A stretch of DNA of 57,435 bases from Pseudoxanthomonas sp. (GTDB taxonomy: Bacteria; Pseudomonadota; Gammaproteobacteria; Xanthomonadales; Xanthomonadaceae). This document shows, in pieces, positions 38,571-46,686 of the stretch. The position numbers and the translations under genes are program-made. The stretch's first letter is position 1. Each line of letters opens with the position of its first letter. The stretch is from contig NZ_JANJUE010000068.1 in the NCBI RefSeq assembly GCF_024710765.1, positions 1 through 57,435 of the forward strand, given 5' to 3'. The notes below the pieces were generated by a model. The model had not been told where the DNA came from and searched no databases. It saw only the letters and a program-made list of their open reading frames with translations.

Positions 38571-40682
38571 TCAGGGCGCCCTGCGCCACTCCAGGCCGAG
38601 CAGGAAGCCCCGGTCGGGTCCCGGTTCGTAGTAGCGGCCGTTTCCTTCGTTGACGATCACCGAGCCGACATACCGTTGGTCCAGCACATTGTCCACGCGC
38701 AGGAACGCGCGCAGCGTGTCGTCGCCAAAACGCCAGCGATGCGCGGCTTCCAGGTGCAGCAGCGCATAGCCGGGTGCCCGCTCGCTGCCGATGTCGTTCA
38801 CACTCACCCGATCCTGCGCGACCGCCTCGGCCGCGGCGCTCCAGCCGGCGGATCGCCATTCAAGCCGGCCGAAGAACTGTTGCCGCGCGGTGCCGGGAAT
38901 CGCGGCGCCGGCCTTCACCGGCGTGTCCGGCACCGCGCAACCGCTACGCGCGCAGGTCAGGAAGCTGTCGCGGAATTCCGCATCCAGCCAGGTCCAGGCC
39001 GCCTGCCATTGCCAGTGATCACCGAACGATGCGCGCAGGCTTGCTTCCGCACCCTGCCGCCGCGCGCGTCCCACGTTGCGGTAGGTGCTGCGTCCGCCCA
39101 GGTTGCTGGCCACCGACAACTCGTCGTCGGTGTCGGCGCGGAACAGCGCGATGGCCAGTTCTCCGCCGGTCCAGCGCCATTTGCTGCCGAGCTCCCAATG
39201 CCGGCTGATCGCCGGTCGCAGATCCAGCGCCAGCCCGGCGCCGCCGTCGGCGCGATAGCCGAGTTCGTTGAAGGTCGGCGTCTCGAAGCCGCGTCCGCTC
39301 GACAGATAGACCCGCCAGTCGTCGCCGGCGTCGAACATCACCCCGGCTACCGGCGTGGTCTCGGTGTAGCGCACGCGACCGCTGTCGTCGGGATTGGACG
39401 CGGTCACGTAGTGATCGCGGGAATCGAAGCGGACCGCGCTGTGGCGCGCACCGGCCAGCAGCGACCAGCGATCGGCGAAGCGCCACCACGCCTGTGCGTA
39501 CTGGTCCACGTTCTCCACCTGGTTGCGCTCGTCGCGGCGAGGCCGGCCACGCACGCCCCATGCCGTACCGACGAAGTTCTCGTAGCCGCGCCGGTGCTGT
39601 CGCTGGCGATCCGCGTTCACGCCCACGGTGGCCTCGAACGGGCGCGCCGCCAGTTCGCCCTGCCATGACCAGCGCGCATCGACGCCCGCCTGGTCGTTGT
39701 CCAGATCGATGACGCCGCCGCTGTTGAGCGGATTGCCCTGCGCACCGACGGGTAGCGGCAGGAACTGCTCGACGTCGCGGGTGCCGGCATAGGCGGTGGC
39801 GCGCAGGCGATGGCCTTCGGCCAGCGGCTGGTCCAGCACCAGCCCGAACTGATCCTGGCGCACCGACTTGCGGGTGTTGAACTGGTGCGCGGCGGCGACC
39901 GCCTGCGCCGGATCCGCGCGCCACTGCGCCCGGGTCAGGCCGAGCGGATCCTGCGCGCGTGGCGAGTCGAAATGGTTGAACACCAGATCCAGCGTGCCGT
40001 CACCGGGCAAATCCAGGCCGAGCTTGCCATTGAACGACTCGCGCCGCGCCGCGCTGTGATCGCGATAGCCGTCGGTCTCGAACACGCTGGCCGCGAGGTT
40101 GTAGTGCATCCCGCCCTGCGCGCCCGACCAGCGCGCGCCCAGCGTGCGCGTCGCATGGCTGCCAACCGAGCCCTGCACGCGCAGTTCGCCGGGCGCCTCG
40201 CCGCGCGCGCTGGACAGCTGCACCACGCCGCCGGAGGAGTTTCCATACAGCGCCGAGAACGGACCGCGCAGCACTTCCACCCGCTCGGCGCCCATCAGGT
40301 TGAAATGCGACAGCTGGCCCTGCCCGTCCGGCAGCGTGGCCGGAATGCCGTCGGCATACAGGCGCACGCCACGCACGCCGAAGGTCGCCCGCGCGCCGAA
40401 ACCACGAATCGACAGCTGGGTATCCTGGGCGTAGTTCTGGCGGTCACGCGCCAGCAGTCCCGGCACGCCGCCGAGGCGTTCGGACAGATTGACCCCGGGG
40501 GTCGCCACGTCTTCGCGCAGATCGATCACATCCAGCGAGGCCGGGGTGTCGAACGCGGATACCGCTTCCAGCCGCGTGGCCTGCACGGTGACGCGGTCCA
40601 GCGTGCGCGCGGTGTCCTGCGCGGCCGCCGGCAAGGCGATGAGTAGGGCCAGCGCCAGCGCGGCGCGCGGTAGATGCGTCAT
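38571..40682 (-). CDS. TonB-dependent outer-membrane receptor
   Basis: The 703-residue receptor has a signal peptide (ALALALLIALPAAAQ, cleaved about residue 21), a TonB-box-like LDRVTVQATR, a plug domain with LSIRGFGARATFGVRGVRLY and VEVLRGPFSALYGNSSGGVV, and a 22-strand-type barrel rich in alternating aromatic segments. It ends in WRRAP rather than a terminal Phe. A Cys pair in LTCARSGCAVP may form a loop disulfide. The substrate is not evident; the plug resembles iron-complex receptors. Confidence 0.92.
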   Translation of the reverse strand: MTHLPRAALALALLIALPAAAQDTARTLDRVTVQATRLEAVSAFDTPASLDVIDLREDVATPGVNLSERLGGVPGLLARDRQNYAQDTQLSIRGFGARATFGVRGVRLYADGIPATLPDGQGQLSHFNLMGAERVEVLRGPFSALYGNSSGGVVQLSSARGEAPGELRVQGSVGSHATRTLGARWSGAQGGMHYNLAASVFETDGYRDHSAARRESFNGKLGLDLPGDGTLDLVFNHFDSPRAQDPLGLTRAQWRADPAQAVAAAHQFNTRKSVRQDQFGLVLDQPLAEGHRLRATAYAGTRDVEQFLPLPVGAQGNPLNSGGVIDLDNDQAGVDARWSWQGELAARPFEATVGVNADRQRQHRRGYENFVGTAWGVRGRPRRDERNQVENVDQYAQAWWRFADRWSLLAGARHSAVRFDSRDHYVTASNPDDSGRVRYTETTPVAGVMFDAGDDWRVYLSSGRGFETPTFNELGYRADGGAGLALDLRPAISRHWELGSKWRWTGGELAIALFRADTDDELSVASNLGGRSTYRNVGRARRQGAEASLRASFGDHWQWQAAWTWLDAEFRDSFLTCARSGCAVPDTPVKAGAAIPGTARQQFFGRLEWRSAGWSAAAEAVAQDRVSVNDIGSERAPGYALLHLEAAHRWRFGDDTLRAFLRVDNVLDQRYVGSVIVNEGNGRYYEPGPDRGFLLGLEWRRAP

Positions 40683-40839
40683 GTGCGCATTCTATGGGCT
40701 GGCTGCACCCTACGGGAAACCGGGTGCATTCGTTCTGTCGCAAGTAGACCACGCGTCATCGCATTTTCAGACGTTTCCCATGTCCTGCTCCGGGGCGTCG
40801 CGGCTACGCTCCGCCGTCTTTTACCTCCGAACGGGAATC

Positions 40840-41463
40840 ATGCTGATAGAGCTGTGGATACGCCTGCTCACGCGAAAGGGAACGCAGGTCCCTGTCGTGG
40901 AGGGGATATTGGAAGCGGTGGAGAAGAATTCGCTGGACCTGCATTGGACAGCCCTGGCTAGCCGTTTCTCACCCGGATATCGCCTCCGGATCGGCGGCGA
41001 GCATTACTTCATCCTTTCCAGTGAACTTGATTTGCTGCCGGGCAGCGATAAGTCCACCTTCTCGCTACTGCGAATCGAGGAACGCATCGTCCTGGCCTAT
41101 CGCAACCAATCGCCTGGACGTCGTACGATCGCGTGGGCCTTTCAGCCGCGGGTGTCATTGAATCCTTGGGGAGGCAATCCGCGCGAAACGCTGCGTGCGG
41201 TTCTTTGGTGGCTGGTGGCTGGAGTGACGCTGCTGGGTTTCGGGTGCGGCGCATTGTATCTGGATGTGAGCGGGCGGTCGGACTCCGCCTGGATCGTATT
41301 GCCGGGTATCGCGTCAATATTCGCTTCGGCGCTTCTGCTCGGCCTCGCCCTGTTCGGCCTTTGGGATCTGCGCTCGAAAGACCGTTTCGTCTATTTCCGT
41401 GCACGTCGGGAAGCGATGGTTTCATCCCCCGGCGTCGCGAAGGATTCTTCCGATGCGCTGTAG
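40840..41463 (+). CDS. Hypothetical membrane protein
   Basis: This 207-residue protein is unrecognised. Residues 1-115 are soluble and mixed (VPVVEGILEAVEKNSLDLHW, GEHYFILSSELDLLPGSDK); two hydrophobic helices follow (VLWWLVAGVTLLGFGCGALYL and WIVLPGIASIFASALLLGLA). ATG 40840 has GGGAA upstream. The base composition is less GC-rich and codon third positions less biased than in the neighbours, suggesting recent acquisition. It overlaps the next gene by 11 bases. Confidence 0.6.
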   Translation: MLIELWIRLLTRKGTQVPVVEGILEAVEKNSLDLHWTALASRFSPGYRLRIGGEHYFILSSELDLLPGSDKSTFSLLRIEERIVLAYRNQSPGRRTIAWAFQPRVSLNPWGGNPRETLRAVLWWLVAGVTLLGFGCGALYLDVSGRSDSAWIVLPGIASIFASALLLGLALFGLWDLRSKDRFVYFRARREAMVSSPGVAKDSSDAL

Positions 41464-42046
41464 CGAAGTTCTGGAAGGAGTCGTCAGCAACGTCGTTCGC
41501 AGGGAAAGAATCACCAGCGAACTGATTGTCGGCGTGAACCACTCATTCTTTGCTCGCCGTGAATTCCATGATGTTGAATGCCGCGTCGATGGTCATCCGG
41601 CCTATCTCAACTTGCAGGCCGATACCGCGCTCTATCTACACAGTGGTGACCGCGTACAGGTCGCCGGGCGCTTGGAGAATGGGGTTCTGGTGGTCGTCGC
41701 CATGCGCAACCTGACGGATGGATCCCTCTATTGCTGGAAAACCGAAGGCGGGCGCTACCGACAGCAAATGAAGCGTCTTGACCGGCTGATGGGATGGGGA
41801 ATCGCGTGCCTCGCAACGCCCCTGATCGCATTGTTCGCGCTGGAAACCTGGCCCTCCTCGCCGATGAAAGCCATCGCGGTCGTGGTCGGCGGCGCCGCCG
41901 CCGCCTGGCTGACGCACAAGCTGGGGACGCTGTTTCCTTACATCTACAAGAGCGGTTGCCTGCCCGGCAATGCAGAAACCGAGTCGTCCGCCCAAGCGCT
42001 GATCAACGTGGATGCCGAAGAGGCTGACCGCATCATCTGGGTGTAG
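41453..42046 (+). CDS. Hypothetical membrane protein, paired with the upstream gene
   Basis: The 197-residue product has the same layout as its neighbour: a soluble N-terminal part (EVLEGVVSNVVRRERITSEL, with AYLNLQADTALYLHSGDRVQ suggesting a beta-rich OB-like unit) and two helices (GWGIACLATPLIALFALETW, AIAVVVGGAAAAWLTHKLG). The start ATG 41453 lies inside the previous gene. No domain is recognised. Similar low-bias codon use supports a common origin of the two. Confidence 0.6.
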   Translation: MRCSEVLEGVVSNVVRRERITSELIVGVNHSFFARREFHDVECRVDGHPAYLNLQADTALYLHSGDRVQVAGRLENGVLVVVAMRNLTDGSLYCWKTEGGRYRQQMKRLDRLMGWGIACLATPLIALFALETWPSSPMKAIAVVVGGAAAAWLTHKLGTLFPYIYKSGCLPGNAETESSAQALINVDAEEADRIIWV

Positions 42047-42063
42047 ACGTCGGTGGCGGCGGC

Positions 42064-42948
42064 CTACACGTCGCCGTCGGCCAGCCAGCCTTCGCCGGTG
42101 CCGCGGGTGAACACCCGGTCGCCCTCGCGCACGTCGCCGGCCGGGATCGCCTCCTGGTGGGCCAGGCGCGCGTAGATCGGGGTGAAATCGGGGGCGGTGG
42201 CGTCCATCAGCTGCTCGAAGCTGTCGATGACGAAGTAGGTCTTCTGGTAGGTGTCGATGCGGTAGCGGGTGCGCATCAGCCGCTCCAGATCGAAGCCGAT
42301 CCGGTTGGGCGCCGGCGACTCCAGCGAGTACAGCGATTCGCCCTTGGACGAGACGATGCCGGCGCCATAGATGCGCAGGCCGTCCGGCGTGTTGATCAGA
42401 CCGAATTCCACCGTGTACCAGTACAGCCGGGTCAGGTGGACCAGCGCCTCCGGGTCGATGCCGTGCGCCTTCACCCCGCCCTTGCCGTAGGCCTCCATGT
42501 AGTCGGCGAACACCGGGTTCATCAGCAGCGGCACGTGGCCGAACAGGTCATGGAACAGATCCGGCTCGGCGATGTAGTCGATCTGGTCCGGGCGACGGAT
42601 CCACCAGGTGACCGGGAAGCGCCGGTTGGCTAGGTGATCGAAGAAATCCAGTTCCGGCAGCAGGCCCTCGACCCCGATCAGGGTCCAGCCGGTGGCCGCC
42701 TTCAGCACCCGGTTGAGCTCGCTGAAGCGCGGGATGCGATCCGGGCTCATGCCCATCGCGTCCTGCGCCTGCAGGAATTCGTCGCAGGCGCGACCGACCA
42801 GCAGCTCGCGCTGGCGTTCGTACAGCTTGCCCCAGGTGTCGTGGTCGGCGGCCGGATAGTCGGCCGGCTGCTCCACCACGGCGGTCGTATAGACCGGCAC
42901 GTAGCCCTTGTCGGTCTGCTGGTGCTCGACGCGGCGGGGTTCGTTCAT
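42064..42948 (-). CDS. phhA: Phenylalanine 4-monooxygenase
   Basis: The iron- and pterin-dependent enzyme hydroxylates phenylalanine to tyrosine. The 294 residues are typical for bacterial monomeric enzymes. The iron ligands His133, His138 and Glu181 are in LFHDLFGHVPLL and LYWYTVEFGL. Start ATG 42948 has GGAG upstream. It diverges from an Lrp-type regulator gene 128 bases away, which likely controls it, as phenylalanine catabolism genes often are. Confidence 0.97.
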   Translation of the reverse strand: MNEPRRVEHQQTDKGYVPVYTTAVVEQPADYPAADHDTWGKLYERQRELLVGRACDEFLQAQDAMGMSPDRIPRFSELNRVLKAATGWTLIGVEGLLPELDFFDHLANRRFPVTWWIRRPDQIDYIAEPDLFHDLFGHVPLLMNPVFADYMEAYGKGGVKAHGIDPEALVHLTRLYWYTVEFGLINTPDGLRIYGAGIVSSKGESLYSLESPAPNRIGFDLERLMRTRYRIDTYQKTYFVIDSFEQLMDATAPDFTPIYARLAHQEAIPAGDVREGDRVFTRGTGEGWLADGDV

Positions 42949-43037
42949 GGCGGGCTCCGGGCGGAAATCGGTCGACTGCATGCTAGCGCCGGGGGCGCGC
43001 AATGGGGTTGCAAAGTTGCGTGTTGTAGGGGTTGTGG

Positions 43038-43075
43038 CGCAATCTTATTGCGTCAAATGATGTTGCGAGGCAACA
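43038..43075. promoter_or_regulatory. Two palindromes in the phhA / Lrp-type regulator gap
   Basis: CGCAAT-CTT-ATTGCG (43038-43052) and TGTTGC-GAG-GCAACA (43061-43075) are both perfect 6-3-6 palindromes; their centres are 23 bases apart. The second covers GAGG, the ribosome binding site of the regulator, and ends just before its ATG at 43077. A shorter TTGCAA (43008-43013) lies nearer phhA. They are candidate Lrp-type operators for both genes. Confidence 0.6.
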
Positions 43076-43076
43076 A

Positions 43077-43568
43077 ATGGCCGAATCCGTCGCCCTGGAC
43101 CGGACCGACCTGCGGCTGCTGGCCCTGCTGCAGAAACAGGGCCGCGCGCCCAATTCGGAGATCGCCGCCCAGGTGAACCTGTCCCCGTCGGCCTGCCTGC
43201 GCCGGATCCAGCGGCTGGAGGCGGCGGGGGTCATCGGTGGTTATGCCGCGCTGGTGGACCCCAAGAGCGTCGGCCTGGGCCTGCAGGCGTTCGTGCGCGT
43301 GCAACTGGAAAAACACGAGCAGAGCGGGGTGGCGCTGTTCGCCGACAAGGTCCGGCACTGGGACGAGGTGGTCACCTGCCATGCGCTCACCGGCGACATG
43401 GACTACCTGCTGCACGTGGTGGTGCAGGATCTGGAACACTTCTCGCGCTTCCTGCTGGACAAGCTGCTGGATGCCAGCGGGGTGGCCGACGTCAATTCCA
43501 GCTTCGTGCTGCGCACGGTGAAGGCGTTCGGCGGCTGGCCGCTGCCGAAGGAGCGGGCGCCGCTGTAA
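43077..43568 (+). CDS. Lrp/AsnC family transcriptional regulator
   Basis: The 163-residue regulator has an N-terminal helix-turn-helix (LDRTDLRLLALLQKQGRAPN, LSPSACLRRIQRLEAAGVI) and a C-terminal RAM ligand-binding domain (VVTCHALTGDMDYLLHVVV). ATG 43077 has GAGG six bases upstream; an upstream in-frame start would include the operators. Its position opposite phhA suggests it senses phenylalanine or tyrosine. Confidence 0.93.
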   Translation: MAESVALDRTDLRLLALLQKQGRAPNSEIAAQVNLSPSACLRRIQRLEAAGVIGGYAALVDPKSVGLGLQAFVRVQLEKHEQSGVALFADKVRHWDEVVTCHALTGDMDYLLHVVVQDLEHFSRFLLDKLLDASGVADVNSSFVLRTVKAFGGWPLPKERAPL

Positions 43569-43638
43569 GCTGCGCGCTTCGCAGACGGCCGCGTGCTTCG
43601 TTGCCGCGATCATTCATCCGCCACTTCCCGCGTCTTGC

Positions 43639-44841
43639 ATGCTTCACGATCCCGAGCGCCACCAACCGTTGCGCGCACCCGCTTGGGACGAAACCCGGGT
43701 CCGCGAAGCGATCGCGGTGATCGTGAGCGGAATTGAAGCGGCACATGTGCCTGGTCTGGGTTGGCCGCTCCATCCACTGGATCGTGAAACCGACGGCGAG
43801 CCCGATGGCGCGACCGCGTTCTACTACGGCGCGGCCGGCGTGATCTGGGCGCTGCGGCATTTGCAGGCACGGGGGTTCGTCCGGTTGCGGTACGACGATG
43901 CGCTGGAACCGGAACAACTGCTGGCGCGGCATCGCGCCTGGCTCGAGACCAATGGCTTGCGCGAACCGGCGTCCCTGCTGATGGGAGAAACGCCGATCCT
44001 GATGATGTTGCATGCGGCGACGCAGGCGCCGTGGACGCAAACGATGCTCGCGCGCCTGATCGAAGGCAATGCGCGGCATCCTTCGCACGAGCTCATGTGG
44101 GGAGCGCCCGGCACGCTGCTGGCCGCGTGGCTGATGCATGAAAGGACCGGACAGGCCCTTTGGCGGGACCTGTTCCGACAGACCACCGATGCGCTTTGGC
44201 AGGCATGGCGGTACACGGATGCGCCGGGCTGCCACTACATCCCGCAGCAACTGTATGGACGAGAGTCCAGCTACCTCGGCCTCGCGCATGGCCTGGCCGG
44301 CGTTGCGCTGGCGCTGGCGCGGGGCCGCGAATTGCTCGAGGTCGGCACTTGGGAGGCCTGGCGGGAGCGCCTGCTCGACACCCTGCATCGAACCGCCGTC
44401 CACGAGGACGGCGGGGTGAACTGGCGGCCGCAACTGTTCGAACGGGAGGGCGGCGGAAAATGGCTGATGCAGGTGTGCCACGGCGCGCCCGGTATCGTGA
44501 TCGGCGCCGCTGACATCGCCGACGCGGCATTGGATCATCTGCTGGAGCGGGCAGGCGAGGCGATCTGGCGCGCCGGACCGCTCGCCAAGGGAGGCAATCT
44601 CTGCCACGGCACCGCCGGCAACGGCTATGCGCTGCTCAAGCTGTTTGAACGCAGCGGCGATGTCCTGTGGCTGGAGCGTTCGCGCGCGTTCGCGATGCAT
44701 GCGTTGGTCCAGCAGCAGCGGGATCTGCGCTTGCATGGCCAGCCACGCAACTCGCTGTGGACCGGCGATGCCGGAATCGCCGTCTATCTGGCCGACTGCG
44801 TGCAGGCGCAGGCCAGGTTCCCGGGTCTGGAAGTGTTCTGA
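43639..44841 (+). CDS. LanC-like (lanthionine synthetase C family) protein
   Basis: The 400-residue protein has the LanC alpha/alpha-toroid pattern: repeated Gly-containing turns (YYGAAGVIWAL, MWGAPGTLLAAWLM, LAHGLAGVALALA, VCHGAPGIVIG, NLCHGTAGNGYALL). The zinc ligands are Cys280, Cys322 and His323. LanC enzymes add Cys thiols to dehydroamino acids in lanthipeptides, and LanC-like proteins do so to glutathione or damaged phosphoproteins. No LanB, LanM, precursor peptide or exporter is nearby, so it is an orphan and closer in context to LANCL-type proteins. A GNAT gene follows after 25 bases. Confidence 0.88.
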   Translation: MLHDPERHQPLRAPAWDETRVREAIAVIVSGIEAAHVPGLGWPLHPLDRETDGEPDGATAFYYGAAGVIWALRHLQARGFVRLRYDDALEPEQLLARHRAWLETNGLREPASLLMGETPILMMLHAATQAPWTQTMLARLIEGNARHPSHELMWGAPGTLLAAWLMHERTGQALWRDLFRQTTDALWQAWRYTDAPGCHYIPQQLYGRESSYLGLAHGLAGVALALARGRELLEVGTWEAWRERLLDTLHRTAVHEDGGVNWRPQLFEREGGGKWLMQVCHGAPGIVIGAADIADAALDHLLERAGEAIWRAGPLAKGGNLCHGTAGNGYALLKLFERSGDVLWLERSRAFAMHALVQQQRDLRLHGQPRNSLWTGDAGIAVYLADCVQAQARFPGLEVF

Positions 44842-44866
44842 GGGTTCGACATGCAGGAGCGGAATC

Positions 44867-45382
44867 ATGGGAGAACTTGACGTGCGACCGGCGACCACTG
44901 CCGACCTGGACGCCATGTGGACGATCTTCCAGGCAGTGATCGCCCCGGGCGACGCCTTGCCGTTCGACGAACACTTCGACCGCGACACCTTCCGCGATCA
45001 CTGGTTCGGTGCGCACGCGGCGTGGGTGGCGGAGCGGGGCGGGGAGGTCGTCGGCATGTACAAGATGGGCGCCAACCATGCCGGGCGTGGCGCGCACATC
45101 GCCAGCGCCACCTACGCGGTCGCGCCCGCCGCGCAGGGCAGGGGCATTGGCCGGCGCCTGGTCGAACACAGCCTGCAGCGCGCGCGCGAGGCGGGCTTTC
45201 GCGGCATCCAGTTCAACTACGTGGTCAGCACCAACGCGGCGGCGGTGGAACTCTACCGGCGGTTGGGCTTTGACATCGTCGGCACGCTGCCCGGCGCCTT
45301 CCGCCACGCACGCGCGGGGTGGGTGGATGCCCATGTGATGTTCAAGACGCTGGATCGGCCGGCAACGGAGCCGGAACAGTGA
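44867..45382 (+). CDS. GNAT family N-acetyltransferase
   Basis: The 171-residue enzyme carries the acetyl-CoA motif VAPAAQGRGIGRRLVEHSLQ and a C-terminal NAAAVELYRRLGFDIVG, both typical of GNATs. The acceptor is unknown. AGGAG is seven bases before ATG 44867. It follows the LanC-like gene by 25 bases and may be co-transcribed. Confidence 0.9.
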   Translation: MGELDVRPATTADLDAMWTIFQAVIAPGDALPFDEHFDRDTFRDHWFGAHAAWVAERGGEVVGMYKMGANHAGRGAHIASATYAVAPAAQGRGIGRRLVEHSLQRAREAGFRGIQFNYVVSTNAAAVELYRRLGFDIVGTLPGAFRHARAGWVDAHVMFKTLDRPATEPEQ

Positions 45383-45500
45383 CGCCGCCGGAACGGAAAG
45401 CACCGGGACGGACGACGAGTCGCCCCGACCTCCGTCACGGGCCGCGTACTACACTGGCGGCCTGCCGGCGCGGCACGCCGGCATCCCGGGCAGGCACGGC

Positions 45501-45911
45501 ATGATCCGCGAAGTCGGTGGCGTTCCCATCCAGGCCACCCATCGCGCCCGCTGTCATTGCGGCGCGGTGGTGCTGGAACTGGATCTGCCCGATGGCATCG
45601 TCAAGCCGCGTCGCTGCGACTGCTCGCTGTGCCGGCGCAAGGGCGCCATCGTCGCCTCGGTGCCGCTGGCGGGCCTGCGGGTGGTGCAGGGCGAAGACGT
45701 GTTGAGCCTGTACCAGTTCAACACCCGGGTCGCGCGGCACTACTTCTGCTCGCGCTGCGGCATCTATACGCACCACCAGCGCCGATCCGACCCCAACGAA
45801 TACGGCTACAACGTTGGCTGCCTGGAGGGGGTCAATCCGTTCGCGCTGGGCGAGGTGCCGGTCGAGGACGGGGTGAACCACCCCTCGGATTGCGAGCCTG
45901 CAAAGACATGA
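45501..45911 (+). CDS. GFA family (glutathione-dependent formaldehyde-activating enzyme-like) protein
   Basis: The 136-residue protein has the zinc-binding cysteine pattern of the GFA/CENP-V fold: CHCG (18-21), CDCSLCRRKG (39-48) and FCSRCG (about 82-87). Most family members have unknown substrates; the founding one binds S-hydroxymethylglutathione. It is the first of four genes that overlap by 4 bases each. Confidence 0.92.
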   Translation: MIREVGGVPIQATHRARCHCGAVVLELDLPDGIVKPRRCDCSLCRRKGAIVASVPLAGLRVVQGEDVLSLYQFNTRVARHYFCSRCGIYTHHQRRSDPNEYGYNVGCLEGVNPFALGEVPVEDGVNHPSDCEPAKT

Positions 45912-46303
45912 AACGCCGCGACCTGTTGGCCGGCGCGGGCGCGGCGCTGGTGATGATGTCCACGCGCCTGCCGGCGGGCACCCTGGGAGGACAAGCGATG
46001 TACGGATTGATCGGAAAGATGAAGGCGGTGGCCGGCCAGCGCGATGCGCTGATCGCCCTGATGCTGGAAGACGTGGGCGCCATGCCCGGTTGCCTGAGCT
46101 ATATCGTCGCGCGGGATCCGGGCGATGCCGACGGCATCTGGATCACCGAGGTCTGGGACAGCGCCGCCAGCCACAAGGCCTCGCTGTCGCTGCCGGCGGT
46201 GCAGCAGGTCATCGCGCGTGCCAAGCCGCTGATCGCGGGCTTCGGCGAGCATTTCGAAACCGAACCCGTCGGCGGTCATGGACTGGCGGGCGCACCGGCA
46301 TGA
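45908..46303 (+). CDS. Putative quinol monooxygenase (ABM domain), possible Tat signal
   Basis: The antibiotic-biosynthesis-monooxygenase domain covers about residues 31-120 (YGLIGKMKAVAGQRDALIAL, GCLSYIVARDPGDADGIWIT, VWDSAASHKASLSLPAVQQV). From ATG 45908, which overlaps the GFA stop by 4 bases, the product has 131 residues with an N-terminal KRRDLLAGAGAALVM resembling a twin-arginine signal. An internal ATG at 45998 has a better ribosome binding site (GGAGG, seven bases upstream) and gives a signal-less 101-residue protein. Both forms could be made. Confidence 0.82.
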   Translation: MKRRDLLAGAGAALVMMSTRLPAGTLGGQAMYGLIGKMKAVAGQRDALIALMLEDVGAMPGCLSYIVARDPGDADGIWITEVWDSAASHKASLSLPAVQQVIARAKPLIAGFGEHFETEPVGGHGLAGAPA

Positions 46304-46686
46304 AGCCGCAGCCACTGATCGCGGTCAACGACATCGCCGCCAGCCGGCATTGGTACCAGGCCACGCTGGGACTGGCGAGCGGGCATGGCGGCGATGACTA
46401 CGAACAGTTGATGGCCGGCGACGAGATGGTCCTGCAGTTGCACCGATGGGAAGCGCATGCGCACCCGCATCTGGGCCGGGCCGATCTCGCCCGGGGCAAC
46501 GGCGTGCTGCTGTGGTTCCTGGCCGACGACTTCGACGCCGCGCTCCGCCGTGTGCGCGAGGCCGACGCGGAAGTGCTGGAAGGCCCGAAGGTCAATCCGA
46601 ACGCGCGGCACCGCGAAATCTGGCTGCGCGATCCGGACAGCTATGTCGTGGTCGTGGCCGGACCTTACGGGGACCTCGGCGCATGA
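46300..46686 (+). CDS. VOC family protein (glyoxalase/bleomycin-resistance type)
   Basis: The 128-residue single VOC domain shows PLIAVNDIAASRHWYQATLG at the start, the central strand LWFLADDFDAALRRVREADA, and the closing REIWLRDPDSYVVVVAGP with a metal-ligand-type Glu. Function in this broad fold family cannot be specified. It overlaps both neighbours by 4 bases. Confidence 0.88.
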   Translation: MKPQPLIAVNDIAASRHWYQATLGLASGHGGDDYEQLMAGDEMVLQLHRWEAHAHPHLGRADLARGNGVLLWFLADDFDAALRRVREADAEVLEGPKVNPNARHREIWLRDPDSYVVVVAGPYGDLGA

